From contig NZ_FQZF01000007.1 in assembly GCF_900141905.1 (NCBI RefSeq), positions 62,001 to 126,000 on the forward strand: a DNA stretch of 64,000 nt. The letters run 5' to 3'. Below, piece after piece: positions 42,154 through 51,143 of the stretch. Positions within the stretch are counted from its first letter, which is position 1. The number at the start of each line of letters is the position of its first letter. The notes beneath the pieces were generated by a model. It saw nothing but the letters and a program-made list of their open reading frames with translations. It did no database searches and was not told the DNA's origin. The translations under genes were made by a program, and so were the position numbers. This stretch comes from Muricoccus roseus. Lineage in GTDB: Bacteria > Pseudomonadota > Alphaproteobacteria > Acetobacterales > Acetobacteraceae.

Positions 42154-43761
42154 CTAGCCTGAGACGGGCGGCGTCCATCCCCGCCCCGGGATGCTGTCCA
42201 GCAGCGCGCGCGTATAGGGGTGGGTTGGCGCGTCGAAGACCTGTGCCGTCGGCCCCTGTTCCACGATCACGCCGCGCTGCATGACCGCCACCCGGTCGCA
42301 GATTTCCGCCGCCACGCGCAGGTCGTGCGTGATGAAGAGCATGGTCAGCCCCAGGCGCTTGCGGATATCGGCCAGCAGCGCCAGCACCTGCGCCTGCACC
42401 GAGACATCGAGTGCCGAGACGGGTTCGTCCGCGATCAGCAGTTCCGGTTCCATCGCCAGTGCGCGCGCGAGGCCGATGCGCTGGCGCTGGCCGCCGGAGA
42501 ACTCGTGGGGGTAGCGGTCCATCGCCCCGGGGTCGAGCTGCACCAGGCGCAGCAGCTCCCGCGCGCGGTCCAGCGCCGCGCGGCGGGGCGTGCCGTGGGT
42601 GATGGGCCCTTCGGCGATGGCCTCGCCCACGGAACGGCGGGGGTTGAGCGAGGCGTAGGGGTCCTGGAAGACCATCTGGATCTGGCGGCGGAAGGGCTTC
42701 CAGGCCTCGCGCGTCAGGGGGCGGAGGTCGGTGCCGTGGAAGAGGATCTCGCCTTCCTCCGGCCGCACCAGCCGCACCAGCGTGCGGGCCAGGGTGGACT
42801 TGCCCGAGCCGCTCTCGCCCACCACGCCCAGCGTCTCGCCCCGGTGCAGGACGAGGTCGGCATCCTTCACGGCCTGGAAGGACTGGCCCTTGCCGAACCA
42901 GCCGCCGCCGCGGTGGTAGGTCTTGCGCAGGCCCTTGAGGGTGAGGATGGGCGGGCCGGGCGGCACCGGTTCCCGTGGGGCCGGGGTGCCGTGCGGCACG
43001 GCGGCGATGAGGGCGCGGGTGTATTCATGCCTCGGCGCGTTCAGCACCTCCGCGGCGGGGCCGGTTTCCACGATGCGGCCGCGCTGCATCACCGCCACGC
43101 GGTCCGCGATCTCGGCCACCACGCCGAAGTCGTGGGTGATGAACATCACCCCCGTGCCGCGCCGCCCCTGCACCTCGCGGATGAGCGTCAGGATCTGCAT
43201 CTGCGTGGTCACGTCGAGCGCGGTGGTGGGCTCGTCTGCGATCAGCAGGGCGGGTTCGAGCGCCAGCGCCATGGCGATCATCACGCGCTGCCGCTGCCCG
43301 CCGGAGAGGCGGAAGGGGTAGGAGCGCGCGAGGTTGGCCGGGTCCGGCAGGTTCACGGCTTCCAGCAGCTCCGGCACGCGGCGGGCCGCGTCCGCGCCGG
43401 CGCCGTGCACGCGCAGGGCTTCCGCGATCTGGTCGCCCACCCGCATCAGCGGGTTCAGCGCCGTCATCGGCTCCTGGAAGATCATGGCGAGGCGGGAGCC
43501 ACGAAGCCTGCGCATCTCCTCGCGCGGCTTGGCCAGGAGGTCCTGTCCCTCGAACAGGATGCGGCCGGAGCGTACGGGCAGGCCGGGCGGCAGCAGGCCC
43601 ATGGCGGCATTCGCGGTCATGGACTTGCCGGAACCGCTCTCGCCGACGACGCAGAGGATTTCCCCTGGCGCGACGGTGAGGCTGACCTCCTCGATCGCAT
43701 TCGGGCGGTCCCCGCCCGAGGGCAGGCCGATGGTGAGGTTCTCGACCGAGAGAAGGCTCAT
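42154..43761 (-). CDS. Dipeptide/oligopeptide ABC transporter, fused dual ATP-binding protein (DppD-DppF-like)
   Basis: 535 residues with two nucleotide-binding domains in one chain. Domain 1 (about 1-250): Walker [13 protein letters not shown] near 35-46, signature [14 protein letters not shown], Walker [14 protein letters not shown]. Domain 2 (about 275-535): Walker [14 protein letters not shown] near 320, signature [16 protein letters not shown], Walker [16 protein letters not shown]. Both end with the oligopeptide-type C-terminal extension ([31 protein letters not shown]). Powers the permeases encoded next to it; the ATGA overlap shows translational coupling. Domain 1 is the DppD-like half. 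Confidence 0.9.
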   Translation of the reverse strand: MSLLSVENLTIGLPSGGDRPNAIEEVSLTVAPGEILCVVGESGSGKSMTANAAMGLLPPGLPVRSGRILFEGQDLLAKPREEMRRLRGSRLAMIFQEPMTALNPLMRVGDQIAEALRVHGAGADAARRVPELLEAVNLPDPANLARSYPFRLSGGQRQRVMIAMALALEPALLIADEPTTALDVTTQMQILTLIREVQGRRGTGVMFITHDFGVVAEIADRVAVMQRGRIVETGPAAEVLNAPRHEYTRALIAAVPHGTPAPREPVPPGPPILTLKGLRKTYHRGGGWFGKGQSFQAVKDADLVLHRGETLGVVGESGSGKSTLARTLVRLVRPEEGEILFHGTDLRPLTREAWKPFRRQIQMVFQDPYASLNPRRSVGEAIAEGPITHGTPRRAALDRARELLRLVQLDPGAMDRYPHEFSGGQRQRIGLARALAMEPELLIADEPVSALDVSVQAQVLALLADIRKRLGLTMLFITHDLRVAAEICDRVAVMQRGVIVEQGPTAQVFDAPTHPYTRALLDSIPGRGWTPPVSG

Positions 43762-44594
43762 CGGGCGCCCCGCTTGCGCAGCCGCGGGTTCATCGCATCC
43801 GACAGCCCTTCGCCGATGAGGTTCAGCGCCAGCACGGTGACGAAGATGGCGATGCCGGGAAACACGCTCATCCACCAGGCCAGGCGGATGACGGAGCGGC
43901 CGGAGCCGATGAGGAAGCCCCAGGACATCAGGTTGGGGTCCCCCAGGCCGAGGAAGGAGAGCGAGCTCTCCAGCAGGATGGCGCTGGCCGTGTTGAGCGA
44001 GGCGAGCACGATGATGGGGGAGAGGGCGTTGGGCAGGATGTCGGTCAGCACGATGGCGATCGGCCGCTTGCCCAGCACCTCGGCCGCCTGGACGAATTCG
44101 CGGTTGCGGAGGGAGAGGAACTCCGCCCGCACCACGCGCGCGACGGGCGGCCAGGAGACGATGGCGATGGCCGCGACGATGGAGGTGATGGAGGGCGTGA
44201 AGATCGCCACCAGCAGGATGGCGAGAACGAAGGAGGGGATGGTCTGGAAGAACTCGGTGAAGCGCATCACCGCGTCGTCCACCACCCCGCCGAGATAGCC
44301 GGCCAGCGCGCCGAGGGCGACGCCGATGAGGATGGAGACCGCGGTGGAGACCGCGCCCACCAGCAGCGAGACGCGCGCGCCATAGGCGATGCCGGCGGCC
44401 ACGTCGCGGCCGAGGCTGTCCGAGCCCAGCAGCATCCCGTCCTCCCCCGGCGGGGAGAAGGGTGCGCCCGCCATGTCCCATGGGCTGCCGGGGAAGAGCA
44501 CGGGCGCCAGCAGCGCCACCGCGAGCACCAGCAGCAGCGTGACGGCGCCGACCACCGCGCCGGGATGGCGCGCGAAACGACGGAGCAGTTCCAT
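43758..44594 (-). CDS. Dipeptide/oligopeptide ABC transporter permease (DppC-like)
   Basis: 278-residue inner-membrane permease. Start ATG 44594 ([20 protein letters not shown]) overlaps the stop of the dppB-type gene (TGATG). Features: an N-terminal TM helix, periplasmic [25 protein letters not shown], six TM spans and the EAA loop [31 protein letters not shown] near 165-195. Partner of the DppB-like permease. A long frame extending upstream runs through dppB and is not real. Confidence 0.9.
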   Translation of the reverse strand: MELLRRFARHPGAVVGAVTLLLVLAVALLAPVLFPGSPWDMAGAPFSPPGEDGMLLGSDSLGRDVAAGIAYGARVSLLVGAVSTAVSILIGVALGALAGYLGGVVDDAVMRFTEFFQTIPSFVLAILLVAIFTPSITSIVAAIAIVSWPPVARVVRAEFLSLRNREFVQAAEVLGKRPIAIVLTDILPNALSPIIVLASLNTASAILLESSLSFLGLGDPNLMSWGFLIGSGRSVIRLAWWMSVFPGIAIFVTVLALNLIGEGLSDAMNPRLRKRGAR

Positions 44595-45577
44595 CACGCC
44601 ACCTCCACGCGGGGGTCGATCAGGGCGTAGAGCAGGTCGGTCAGCAGGTTGAACAGCACCACCATGACGGAGGTGATGAAGAACACGCCCATCAGGACCT
44701 GGTAGTCGCGCGCCAGCAGCGCCTCGAAGGCAAGGCGGCCGATGCCGGGCCAGGCGAAGACGGTTTCCACCAGGATGGAGCCGCCGACGAGCTGCCCGGC
44801 CTGGATGCCGGCGAAGGTGATGACCGGCAGCAGGGCGTTGCGCAGCACATGGGCGCGCAGCACGCGGCCTTCCGGCACGCCCTTGGCGCGGGCCGTCTTC
44901 ACGAAGTCCTGGTCCGCCACCTCCAGCATCGTCGCGCGCGTCAGCCGCGCATAGACCGCGAGGTAGAAGAGGCCGAGCGTGACGGCCGGCAGCACGAGGT
45001 GCTGCGCCACGTCCCAGGCCAGCGCCAGGCCGGTCGCGTTCAGGCTCGGGTCGCTCATGCCGAAGCTGGGCAGCCATTCGAGATACACGCTGAACAGCAG
45101 CACCAGCATGAGCCCCACCCAGAAGAGCGGGGTGGCGTAGAAGGCCAGCGCGATGACGGTGATGACGCTGTCCGCCCATGTGCCCACGCGCCGCGCCGCC
45201 AGCGCGCCCATGGCGACGCCGCCCGAGATGGCGATGAGGAAGGCCGCGCCCGTCAGCAGCAGCGTGGCGGGCAGGCGGTCCATGATGAGCCCGGCGACCC
45301 CGGCCTGCTGGCGGTGGCTGAAGCCGAGATCGAGCTGCAGCACGCCCTTGAGGTAGATCCAGAGCTGGGTCGTCAGCGGCTGGTCCAGCCCGAACTGCCG
45401 GCGCAGCTGCTCCATGTATTGCGGATCGGCCGCGCCGGACTGCCCGGCCATGACGGTTGCCGGGTCACCCGGCGCCGCATGGATCAGCAGGAAGTTGCAC
45501 ACCACGATCGCCAGGATGACGGCGACCGACTTCAGCACCCGGCGCAGGAGGAAGCCGGGCAGGCGGGACAATTCCAT
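44594..45577 (-). CDS. Dipeptide/oligopeptide ABC transporter permease (DppB-like)
   Basis: 327-residue permease with the standard N-terminal helix followed by DQPLTTQLWIYLKGVLQLDLGFSHRQQAGVAGLIMDRLP, six TM spans and the EAA loop DQDFVKTARAKGVPEGRVLRAHVLRNALLPVITF near 225. It starts 4 bp after the stop of the receptor gene. Forms the transmembrane pair with DppC. Confidence 0.9.
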   Translation of the reverse strand: MELSRLPGFLLRRVLKSVAVILAIVVCNFLLIHAAPGDPATVMAGQSGAADPQYMEQLRRQFGLDQPLTTQLWIYLKGVLQLDLGFSHRQQAGVAGLIMDRLPATLLLTGAAFLIAISGGVAMGALAARRVGTWADSVITVIALAFYATPLFWVGLMLVLLFSVYLEWLPSFGMSDPSLNATGLALAWDVAQHLVLPAVTLGLFYLAVYARLTRATMLEVADQDFVKTARAKGVPEGRVLRAHVLRNALLPVITFAGIQAGQLVGGSILVETVFAWPGIGRLAFEALLARDYQVLMGVFFITSVMVVLFNLLTDLLYALIDPRVEVA

Positions 45578-45580
45578 GCG

Positions 45581-47167
45581 CTAGGCGAGGAACACGTCGT
45601 CGTAGCTGGCATGGTCGCCGGTGCCGAGTTGCACGGCGTTGTGCAGCCGCTTGTCCGTCACCGTCGGGTAGTTCACCTCCACCACCCAGAGCAGCGGCAC
45701 GTCCTCCACCAGGATCTTCTGCACCTCGGAGAAGGCGGCGCGCCGGTCCGCCTCGGCCGATGAGGTCCGCGCCTTGGCGAAGAGCTCGTCCACGCGCGGG
45801 TTGGAATAGCCGGCCGTGTTGGTGAAGAGGATCTTCTGGATGTTGGAGGAGACGTAGCTGCGCTCCACGCCCAGGGTTGGGTCGCCGAACTGGTAGAGCA
45901 CGTTGGAGGTCGCCTCGTAGTCCCAGTTCGCGATGCGCGAGCCCCAGGTGCCGGCATCGGTCGATTCCAGCGTCACCTCGAAGCCGATCTGGCGCATGGC
46001 CTGGCGGAAATACTCGCCCATGCGGTTCCAGATCTCGCCATAGGGCGGGATGACGTATTTGAAGGAGCCACGGACGCCCTGGGCATTCGCGCGCAGCCCG
46101 GCCTCGTCCAGCAGCGCCTTGGCCTTGTTCACGTCGAAGGGCGGCAGCTTGGCGTTGGCGTCATAGAAGCGCGTGGTGGAGGCCACCGGGCCGGTGGCGG
46201 CCTTGCCCAGGCCGAACCACAGGCGGTTGACGATGAAGTTGCGGTCCAATGCCATGCTCATGGCCTGGCGCACGCGCTTGTCGTCGAAGGGCTTCACCCG
46301 GTGGTTCACCTCGAACCAGAAGAGCGGGGAGAAGTATTCCCAGCCCTTGGTGGTGACGTTCAGGTTCGGCGCCTGGCGCAGGGCGGGGATGTCGAAGGGC
46401 TCGATATCCGTGGCGGTGGTCATGTGCACCTGCCCGGACTGGATGGCGAGCCGCCGGCTCTGTCCGTCCGGGATCACGCGCCAGAGGATGCCGTCGAGAT
46501 AGGGTTGGCCGGGCTTCCAGTATCCCTCGAAGCGTTCCATGCGCACGAAGTTGCCGCGCTGCCATTCCACGAACTTGAAGGGGCCGGTGCCGATCGGGCG
46601 GGCATTGGCCGGGTTCGCGCGGATGTCGCTGCCGTCATAGACATGCTTGGGCACGATCGGCAGGGCGGTGGCGTCGAAGCAGAGCAGGAAGGGCTGGAAG
46701 GCCTGCTTCAGCACGAAGCGCACGGTGTGCGGATCGGGCGCCGTGGCTTCCGCGACGCCGGAGAGCACGCCGCGCAGGCGGGGCGCGATCTCGCGGTTGA
46801 AGGTCATCACGGAATAGATGACGTCATCGGCCGTGAAGGGGCGGCCGTCATGCCACTTCACGTTCTCCTGCAGGCGGAACACGTATTCCAGCCCGTCCGG
46901 GCTCACCGTCCAGCTCTTCGCCAGCTCCGGCAGCGGGTCCAACGTGGGGGAGAACTTCAGCAGGCCCTGGGTGATCTTGGTGCCGCAGATGAGCGTCGGC
47001 GTCTGGTTGTTGACGCCGATCTGAAGGACCGGCGGCTCCGGGTTCAGGATGACGTTCAGCACGCCCCCACGCTTCGGCTGCACCCCCTGGGCGAGGGCGA
47101 CGGAGGCACTCATCAGGAGCGGAGCGGAACCCGCCCCGGCGAGCAGGTTGCGGCGCGTGAGCTTCAT
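45581..47167 (-). CDS. ABC transporter substrate-binding protein, peptide family 5
   Basis: SBP_bac_5 receptor of 528 residues, first gene of the four-gene dpp-type operon. Start ATG 47167 gives the signal peptide MKLTRRNLLAGAGSAPLLMSASVALAQG, a Tat-type TRRNLL motif. Landmarks: NPEPPVLQIGVNNQTPTLICGTKITQGLL, AKSWTVSPDGLEYVFRLQENVKWHDGRPFTADDVIYSV and GTGPFKFVEWQRGN. A longer frame upstream adds a non-conserved segment with no signal peptide. Substrate is likely a peptide, opine or glycoside. The operon end is marked by repeat copy 6. Confidence 0.9.
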   Translation of the reverse strand: MKLTRRNLLAGAGSAPLLMSASVALAQGVQPKRGGVLNVILNPEPPVLQIGVNNQTPTLICGTKITQGLLKFSPTLDPLPELAKSWTVSPDGLEYVFRLQENVKWHDGRPFTADDVIYSVMTFNREIAPRLRGVLSGVAEATAPDPHTVRFVLKQAFQPFLLCFDATALPIVPKHVYDGSDIRANPANARPIGTGPFKFVEWQRGNFVRMERFEGYWKPGQPYLDGILWRVIPDGQSRRLAIQSGQVHMTTATDIEPFDIPALRQAPNLNVTTKGWEYFSPLFWFEVNHRVKPFDDKRVRQAMSMALDRNFIVNRLWFGLGKAATGPVASTTRFYDANAKLPPFDVNKAKALLDEAGLRANAQGVRGSFKYVIPPYGEIWNRMGEYFRQAMRQIGFEVTLESTDAGTWGSRIANWDYEATSNVLYQFGDPTLGVERSYVSSNIQKILFTNTAGYSNPRVDELFAKARTSSAEADRRAAFSEVQKILVEDVPLLWVVEVNYPTVTDKRLHNAVQLGTGDHASYDDVFLA

Positions 47168-47389
47168 CGCGGCGTCTCCGGTGCGTTGACGCGGAGACGC
47201 TAGGCCGGATGGCAGCGCGGGAGGAAGAGGGAGAAGGGCCGCGGTGGCGGCCTGGAAAACACCGCGGCGCCACGATCTGCCCAAAGCAGGGGCATGATGC
47301 TGCAAGGCGGGGCTGCGGGGCAGGCAGTACTCAGGGCACGGGGCCCCGGAAGATGGAATACCGGGAGCGGCGGGCCCCCGGTCCGGATC

Positions 47390-47578
47390 TCAGGCGGCCA
47401 GGCGCCGCTGCGCGCCATCCTGCGCCAGGCAGGCGGCCGCCTCGGCGAGATGCCCCGCGGCATCCTCGGCGCCCATCTCCAGGCAGCAGCGCTCCAGATG
47501 CGCCATCAGCCGCATCAGGGCGGCCATGTCGCGCCGGGCGTGGTCGGGCCAGAGGACGGCGGCGATCGGAGTATCCAT
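47390..47578 (-). CDS. Small hypothetical protein (62 aa)
   Basis: A 62-residue, mostly helical, Ala- and Leu-rich protein (MDTPIAAVLWPDHARRDMAALMRLMAHLERCCLEMG...). Supported by strong third-position GC bias and by an AGGAC site 9 nt before the ATG. It lies between the dpp operon and phaB, divergent from phaB. Two adjacent Cys (LERCCLEMG) could bind metal. No family recognised; possibly an accessory protein of storage-granule metabolism by position only. Confidence 0.5.
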   Translation of the reverse strand: MDTPIAAVLWPDHARRDMAALMRLMAHLERCCLEMGAEDAAGHLAEAAACLAQDGAQRRLAA

Positions 47579-47704
47579 GGCGGCAGGTCCTGAAGGAGCA
47601 GAGCGGGCGGCGTCCTACACCCAGGAGGGGCCGAAGCGCCAGGACTCGTTGCACCCGGCCGGCATTTTCCCACCCTCCGGGACATCTCCGGGCGGGCGAG
47701 GGCC

Positions 47705-47747
47705 CGATCTTGCGCGAAAAGCCTCTTGTGCAGTGCGATCTTGCGCG
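47705..47747. promoter_or_regulatory. 12-bp direct repeats CGATCTTGCGCG upstream of phaB
   Basis: CGATCTTGCGCG occurs at 47705-47716 and again at 47736-47747, a 31-bp start-to-start spacing (about three helical turns), 78-120 bp before the phaB start. The gap also has TGC-rich stretches (TTGTGCAGTGCGATC). PhaR-type repressors of polyhydroxybutyrate genes bind TGC-rich DNA, so a phaB operator is possible (inference). Confidence 0.35.
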
Positions 47748-47824
47748 CGGTGCCCTTGATGGGGCCCAGGCCGCGGGTCAGCTTTGTCTCCGGGAGACCA
47801 ACGCCAGAAAAAGGGGCCCAGGCC

Positions 47825-48547
47825 ATGGCACGAATCGCTCTCGTCACCGGCGGCCAGCGCGGCATCGGGGCGGCCATCAGCGAGCACCTTCAAAAGGCCG
47901 GCCGGACGGTGGTTGCCTCCTATGCCGGGAATGAGGAGGCGGCCCGGGCCTTTACCGAGCGGACGGGTATCCCGACCTACAAATTCGACGTCTCCGATTG
48001 GGACCAGTGCGCGGACGCCCTCCGCCGGATCGAGGCCGAGGTGGGTCCCATCGAGGTGCTGGTGAACAATGCCGGCATCACGCGCGACAACACCATGAAG
48101 CGCATGGACCGGAAGATGTGGGACGACGTGATCGACACGAATCTCGGCTCCTGCTTCAACCTCTGCAGGCTCGTCTGGGACGGGATGACGGCGCGCAAGT
48201 TCGGCCGCATCGTCAATATCGGCTCCATCAACGGCCAGGCCGGCCAGTACGGGCAGGTGAACTACGCTGCGGCCAAGTCGGGCATCCACGGCTTCACCAA
48301 GGCGCTGGCCCAGGAAGGCGCGCGCTTCGGCATCACGGTGAACGCCGTCGCCCCGGGCTATGTGGATACCGAGATGGTGCGCGCCGTGCCGCCGGATGTG
48401 CTGGAGAAGATCATCGCCCGCATCCCCCGCGGCCGGCTGGGCACGGCGGACGACATCGCCCGCGGCGTGTGCTTCCTCACCGCCGACGACGCCGACTTCA
48501 TCACCGGCTCCACCCTCTCCATCAACGGCGGCCAGCATATGTATTGA
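47825..48547 (+). CDS. phaB: Acetoacetyl-CoA reductase
   Basis: NADPH-dependent reductase that makes (R)-3-hydroxybutyryl-CoA for polyhydroxybutyrate synthesis in the cytosol. 240 residues, SDR fold: GGQRGIG near 9-15 (cofactor glycine-rich motif), NNAGIT near 83-88, catalytic Ser in NIGSINGQAGQYGQ near 137 and Tyr-x-x-x-Lys as YAAAKSG near 150. FKFDVSDW-type signature (YKFDVSDWDQC) distinguishes PhaB from FabG. ATG 47825; phaA and phaC are not in the window. A small ORF and tandem repeats lie upstream. Confidence 0.93.
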   Translation: MARIALVTGGQRGIGAAISEHLQKAGRTVVASYAGNEEAARAFTERTGIPTYKFDVSDWDQCADALRRIEAEVGPIEVLVNNAGITRDNTMKRMDRKMWDDVIDTNLGSCFNLCRLVWDGMTARKFGRIVNIGSINGQAGQYGQVNYAAAKSGIHGFTKALAQEGARFGITVNAVAPGYVDTEMVRAVPPDVLEKIIARIPRGRLGTADDIARGVCFLTADDADFITGSTLSINGGQHMY

Positions 48548-48608
48548 GGGCGTTCGGAACCGGCCGGGGCGCGGGCCGTTATCCCTTCCCTCAGAACGGG
48601 AGGTAGGC

Positions 48609-48848
48609 ATGACGGCTTCCAAGCACCCCAAGGGCGGCCCGAACGAGGAAGGGCTGGGCGACGGCATCCCCCGCCCGCCCTCGGATGACGAGCGCAACCC
48701 GGGCATCGGCTCCTCCAAGGGCGTCTATGGCCGGGGCACCGATCCCGCCGCCCTTCAGGCCGACAACACGGATGAGGGTGACACGGCCAATGACACCACG
48801 CCCCAGGGCGGGGTCGATCCCGGCCATCTCGGCCGCACCAACAAGTAG
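48609..48848 (+). CDS. Small hydrophilic hypothetical protein (79 aa)
   Basis: 79 residues, very rich in Gly, Asp, Asn, Pro and Thr with almost no hydrophobic core (MTASKHPKGGPNEEGLGDGI ... VDPGHLGRTNK), so it is predicted to be disordered. GGGAGGTAGGC sits before the ATG at 48609, and codon bias is typical for the genome. It resembles small stress-linked hydrophilic proteins, but no family is recognised. Separated from phaB by 61 bp. Confidence 0.7.
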   Translation: MTASKHPKGGPNEEGLGDGIPRPPSDDERNPGIGSSKGVYGRGTDPAALQADNTDEGDTANDTTPQGGVDPGHLGRTNK

Positions 48849-48915
48849 GTCCGGCAAGTAGGTCCGGCTTGCGTCCCCCGCGCCGCGGCGCCAGCCTCGG
48901 CGCGGGGAGGACGCG

Positions 48916-49551
48916 ATGACGGAATGCCGGCTGATCCTGGCGGGGGCGGCGATTGACGCAGGCGCCCGCATCGGTGCGGTGCGGGACGCGCATCTGGCCC
49001 TGCTGCGCCCCATGGCGGAGGCGGGGGACCTCCTTCTCGGCCTCCCCCTCCTCGATGCCTCGGGCTATCGCGGCTCGCTCATGCTGGTCTCGGCAGCCGC
49101 GCTGGACCGCTATCTCGCGGCGGAGCCCTTCCGGCGCGAGGGAATCTGGGCCTGGCAGGAGGTCCATCCCTTCCGCATCGCCCCGCTGCCCTATCGGCCC
49201 CTGCCGAGCGCGGGCGAGACGCCGGCCGGGCATACCCATGTTGTCTCCGTCGCCTGGGACGGCACGGATGAGGGCGCCCCCGCCCGCCGGCTGGCCGTGC
49301 GGGAGCGGCACCTGGCGCGGGTGGAGCCCGCCGCGCGGCAGGGCGTGCTGGCCCTGGGCGGCGCCATCCTCGATGGCCCGGGCGGCGGTATGCGCGGCTC
49401 CGTCGCCGTCACCGCGCACCCGACCGTGGAGGCCGCCCAGGCCTGGTGGGCGGAAGACCCCTATGTGACCGGCGGGGTGTGGCGCGACGTCACCTGGTAC
49501 GCCACGCGCTTCGCGCCACTCCCCTACCGCCCCCTTCCCGGCACTGCCTGA
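48916..49551 (+). CDS. Tandem YCII-domain protein
   Basis: 211 residues made of two YCII-like (dimeric alpha-beta barrel) units. Each unit has the core R.AVRxxHLAxxxP pattern (GAVRDAHLALLRPM near 21; LAVRERHLARVEPA near 127), a GSxxLVS/GSVAVT strand and the terminal signature FRIAPLPYRPLP / FAPLPYRPLP. The first YCII His is retained in both. YCII proteins are small enzymes or ligand-binding proteins of mostly unknown role. Gene duplication and fusion is the simplest origin. Confidence 0.75.
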   Translation: MTECRLILAGAAIDAGARIGAVRDAHLALLRPMAEAGDLLLGLPLLDASGYRGSLMLVSAAALDRYLAAEPFRREGIWAWQEVHPFRIAPLPYRPLPSAGETPAGHTHVVSVAWDGTDEGAPARRLAVRERHLARVEPAARQGVLALGGAILDGPGGGMRGSVAVTAHPTVEAAQAWWAEDPYVTGGVWRDVTWYATRFAPLPYRPLPGTA

Positions 49552-49555
49552 GCCG

Positions 49556-49909
49556 TCAGGTGGCCGATGCGCGGTCGCCGATCAGCTTGTTCGCCAGCCA
49601 GGACACCACCCAGATGATGAGGGCGGCCAGGAAGGCCGTGCCGAAGCTGGTGATCCGCATGCCCGGCATCAGCAGCGCCGTCAGCCCCAGCATCAGCGCA
49701 TTGACCACGAGGGTGAACAACCCGAGCGTGAGGACCGTCAGCGGCAGGGACAGCGTCGCCACGATCGGGCGGATTACGGCATTCACCAGGCCGAAGATGA
49801 TGGCGGCGATGATCAGGTTCGCCAGGCTCGGGAAATAAAGGCCTGTGACCATGTTGGCCGCGATGTAGAAGGCCACGGCCGTGATGGCCGTGCGAATCAG
49901 GAAGCCCAC
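49556..49909 (-). CDS. Phage holin family protein (mycobacterial four-TM type, PF04020)
   Basis: 117-residue inner-membrane protein with four hydrophobic segments (RTAITAVAFYIAANMV; LIIAAIIFGLVNAVI; LTVLTLGLFTLVVNALMLGL; AFLAALIIWVVSWLANKL). NAVIRPIVATLSLPLTVLTLGLF matches the conserved loop of this family. Despite the name these are chromosomal small membrane proteins, not lysis genes; no phage genes are nearby. Convergent with the YCII gene, 4 bp apart. Confidence 0.85.
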   Translation of the reverse strand: MGFLIRTAITAVAFYIAANMVTGLYFPSLANLIIAAIIFGLVNAVIRPIVATLSLPLTVLTLGLFTLVVNALMLGLTALLMPGMRITSFGTAFLAALIIWVVSWLANKLIGDRASAT

Positions 49910-50014
49910 CTTGCTCGACTCCTATGCCAGTGCGGCGCCGGACAGGACCGGCGGGACGCGGGGGCAACGCGCCCCTCATTCCCTGGTTGCCCACGGCGCC
50001 GAACGGCGCGTTCC

Positions 50015-50869
50015 GTGAGCCGCGCCACCCTTTCGGGCATCGGCGCGCTGGTGCTCTGGGCCTTCCTCGCCCTGCTGGCGCGCGGGGCGGCGGGGCTGCC
50101 GCCGCTGCAGGTGACGGCCATGGCCTTCCTCACCGCCGGGCTGCTCGCCATCGCCTGGCTGGCCCTGCGCGGGCAGCTCGCGGCGCTGCGCCAGCCGCCC
50201 ATCGCCTGGCTGCACGGGGTGGGCGGGCTGTTCGGCTACCACGCGCTCTACTTCGCCGCCCTGGCCTGGGCGCCGCCGGTGGAGGCCAGCCTTATCAACT
50301 ATCTCTGGCCGCTGCTCATCGTCCTGCTCTCGGCGCCCATCCTCGGGCTCCGGCTGGGGCCCCGGCGGCTGGCGGGGGTGGCGCTCGGCTTCCTCGGCTG
50401 CGCGCTGGTGGTGGGGCCCGGCGCCTCCTTCCCGCCCGGCGCGCTGCCCGGCTTCCTCTGCGCCGCCGCGGCCGCCATCACCTGGGCGGTCTATTCCGTC
50501 ACGGCCCGCCGGCTTTCGGCTGTGCCGACCGAAGCGGTGGCCGGCTTCTGCCTCGCCGCTGGCGCCCTGGCGGCTCTCACGCATCTCGCCTTCGAGACGA
50601 CGGTCATCCCCGACGCCCGGCAATGGGCCTCCGCCCTCATCCTCGGCCTCGGGCCGGTGGGCGCCGCCTTCTTCCTCTGGGACCTCGGGATGAAACGGGG
50701 CGACCCCCGCCTGCTAGGGACGCTTGCCTATGCCACGCCCGTCGCCTCCACCCTTCTCCTCCTCCTGGCCGGCGAAGGGGCGTTGACGGGCCGTATCGCG
50801 GCCGCGGCCGCGCTGGTGGTTGGCGGGGGGTGGCTCGCCGCCTCGGCGCGGGATGCGAAGCTGGGGTGA
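50015..50869 (+). CDS. EamA/DMT-family transporter
   Basis: 284-residue inner-membrane exporter with about ten TM helices in two EamA repeats (ALVLWAFLALLARGAAGLPPLQVTAMAF; AYWSSTPVASTLLLLLAGEGALT). YLWPLLIVLLSAPILG and LGPVGAAFFLWDLGMKRGD are typical DMT segments. Likely exports metabolites or amino acids. GTG start at 50015. A degenerate-type repeat copy follows its stop codon. Confidence 0.85.
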   Translation: MSRATLSGIGALVLWAFLALLARGAAGLPPLQVTAMAFLTAGLLAIAWLALRGQLAALRQPPIAWLHGVGGLFGYHALYFAALAWAPPVEASLINYLWPLLIVLLSAPILGLRLGPRRLAGVALGFLGCALVVGPGASFPPGALPGFLCAAAAAITWAVYSVTARRLSAVPTEAVAGFCLAAGALAALTHLAFETTVIPDARQWASALILGLGPVGAAFFLWDLGMKRGDPRLLGTLAYATPVASTLLLLLAGEGALTGRIAAAAALVVGGGWLAASARDAKLG

Positions 50870-50879
50870 GCATGGCCGG

Positions 50880-51126
50880 CTGGGAGGCTTTGCCTCCCAG
50901 ACCCTCCACCGGGGTGGCAGCGGCCACCCCGGACCCCGCGTCAAGCCTGCCGGGGATGCGATGCCGCTTGTTGCGCCGCAGGCATTTTGATTTCGGCCGC
51001 GCGGGCTGACCTGACCCTCGCCGAGGGCCATGGACCCTCGGCGCACCGCCAGCCCCACATTCCACGGCAGTCCTGAAGAAAAAGATGAGGGAGGGTCCGG
51101 GAGGGAGAATTCCTTCTTCCTCCCGG
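50880..51126 (+). repeat. Dispersed multi-hairpin element, copy 7 (diverged subtype, lacks H4)
   Basis: Forward orientation in a convergent gap. H1 equivalent 50880-50900 (CTGGGAGGC/GCCTCCCAG, TTT loop), H2 equivalent 50909-50932 (CCGGGGTGGC/GCCACCCCGG), H3 51019-51043 (CGCCGAGGG/CCCTCGGCG, loop CCATGGA), and H5 51097-51126 (CCGGGAGGGAGAA with TTCC loop, one G-T wobble). Stem sequences differ widely from the other copies while positions and pairing are kept. The conserved AGAAAAAGATG block precedes H5. It ends 18 nt from the methyltransferase stop. Confidence 0.8.
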
Positions 51127-51143
51127 GGGCCGCCCTCGCAGCA

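Noticed and set aside
42220-44298. Long antisense frame across the ABC ATPase gene
   Set aside because: The same high-GC artefact; the opposite strand encodes two complete nucleotide-binding domains.
47168-47389. Possible terminator in the GGGGCCCC stretch around 47338-47345
   Set aside because: The palindrome is only 8 bp with no loop and no T-run.
49556-49909. Holin-family gene as evidence of a prophage
   Set aside because: This family is a widespread chromosomal membrane protein and there are no other phage genes around it.
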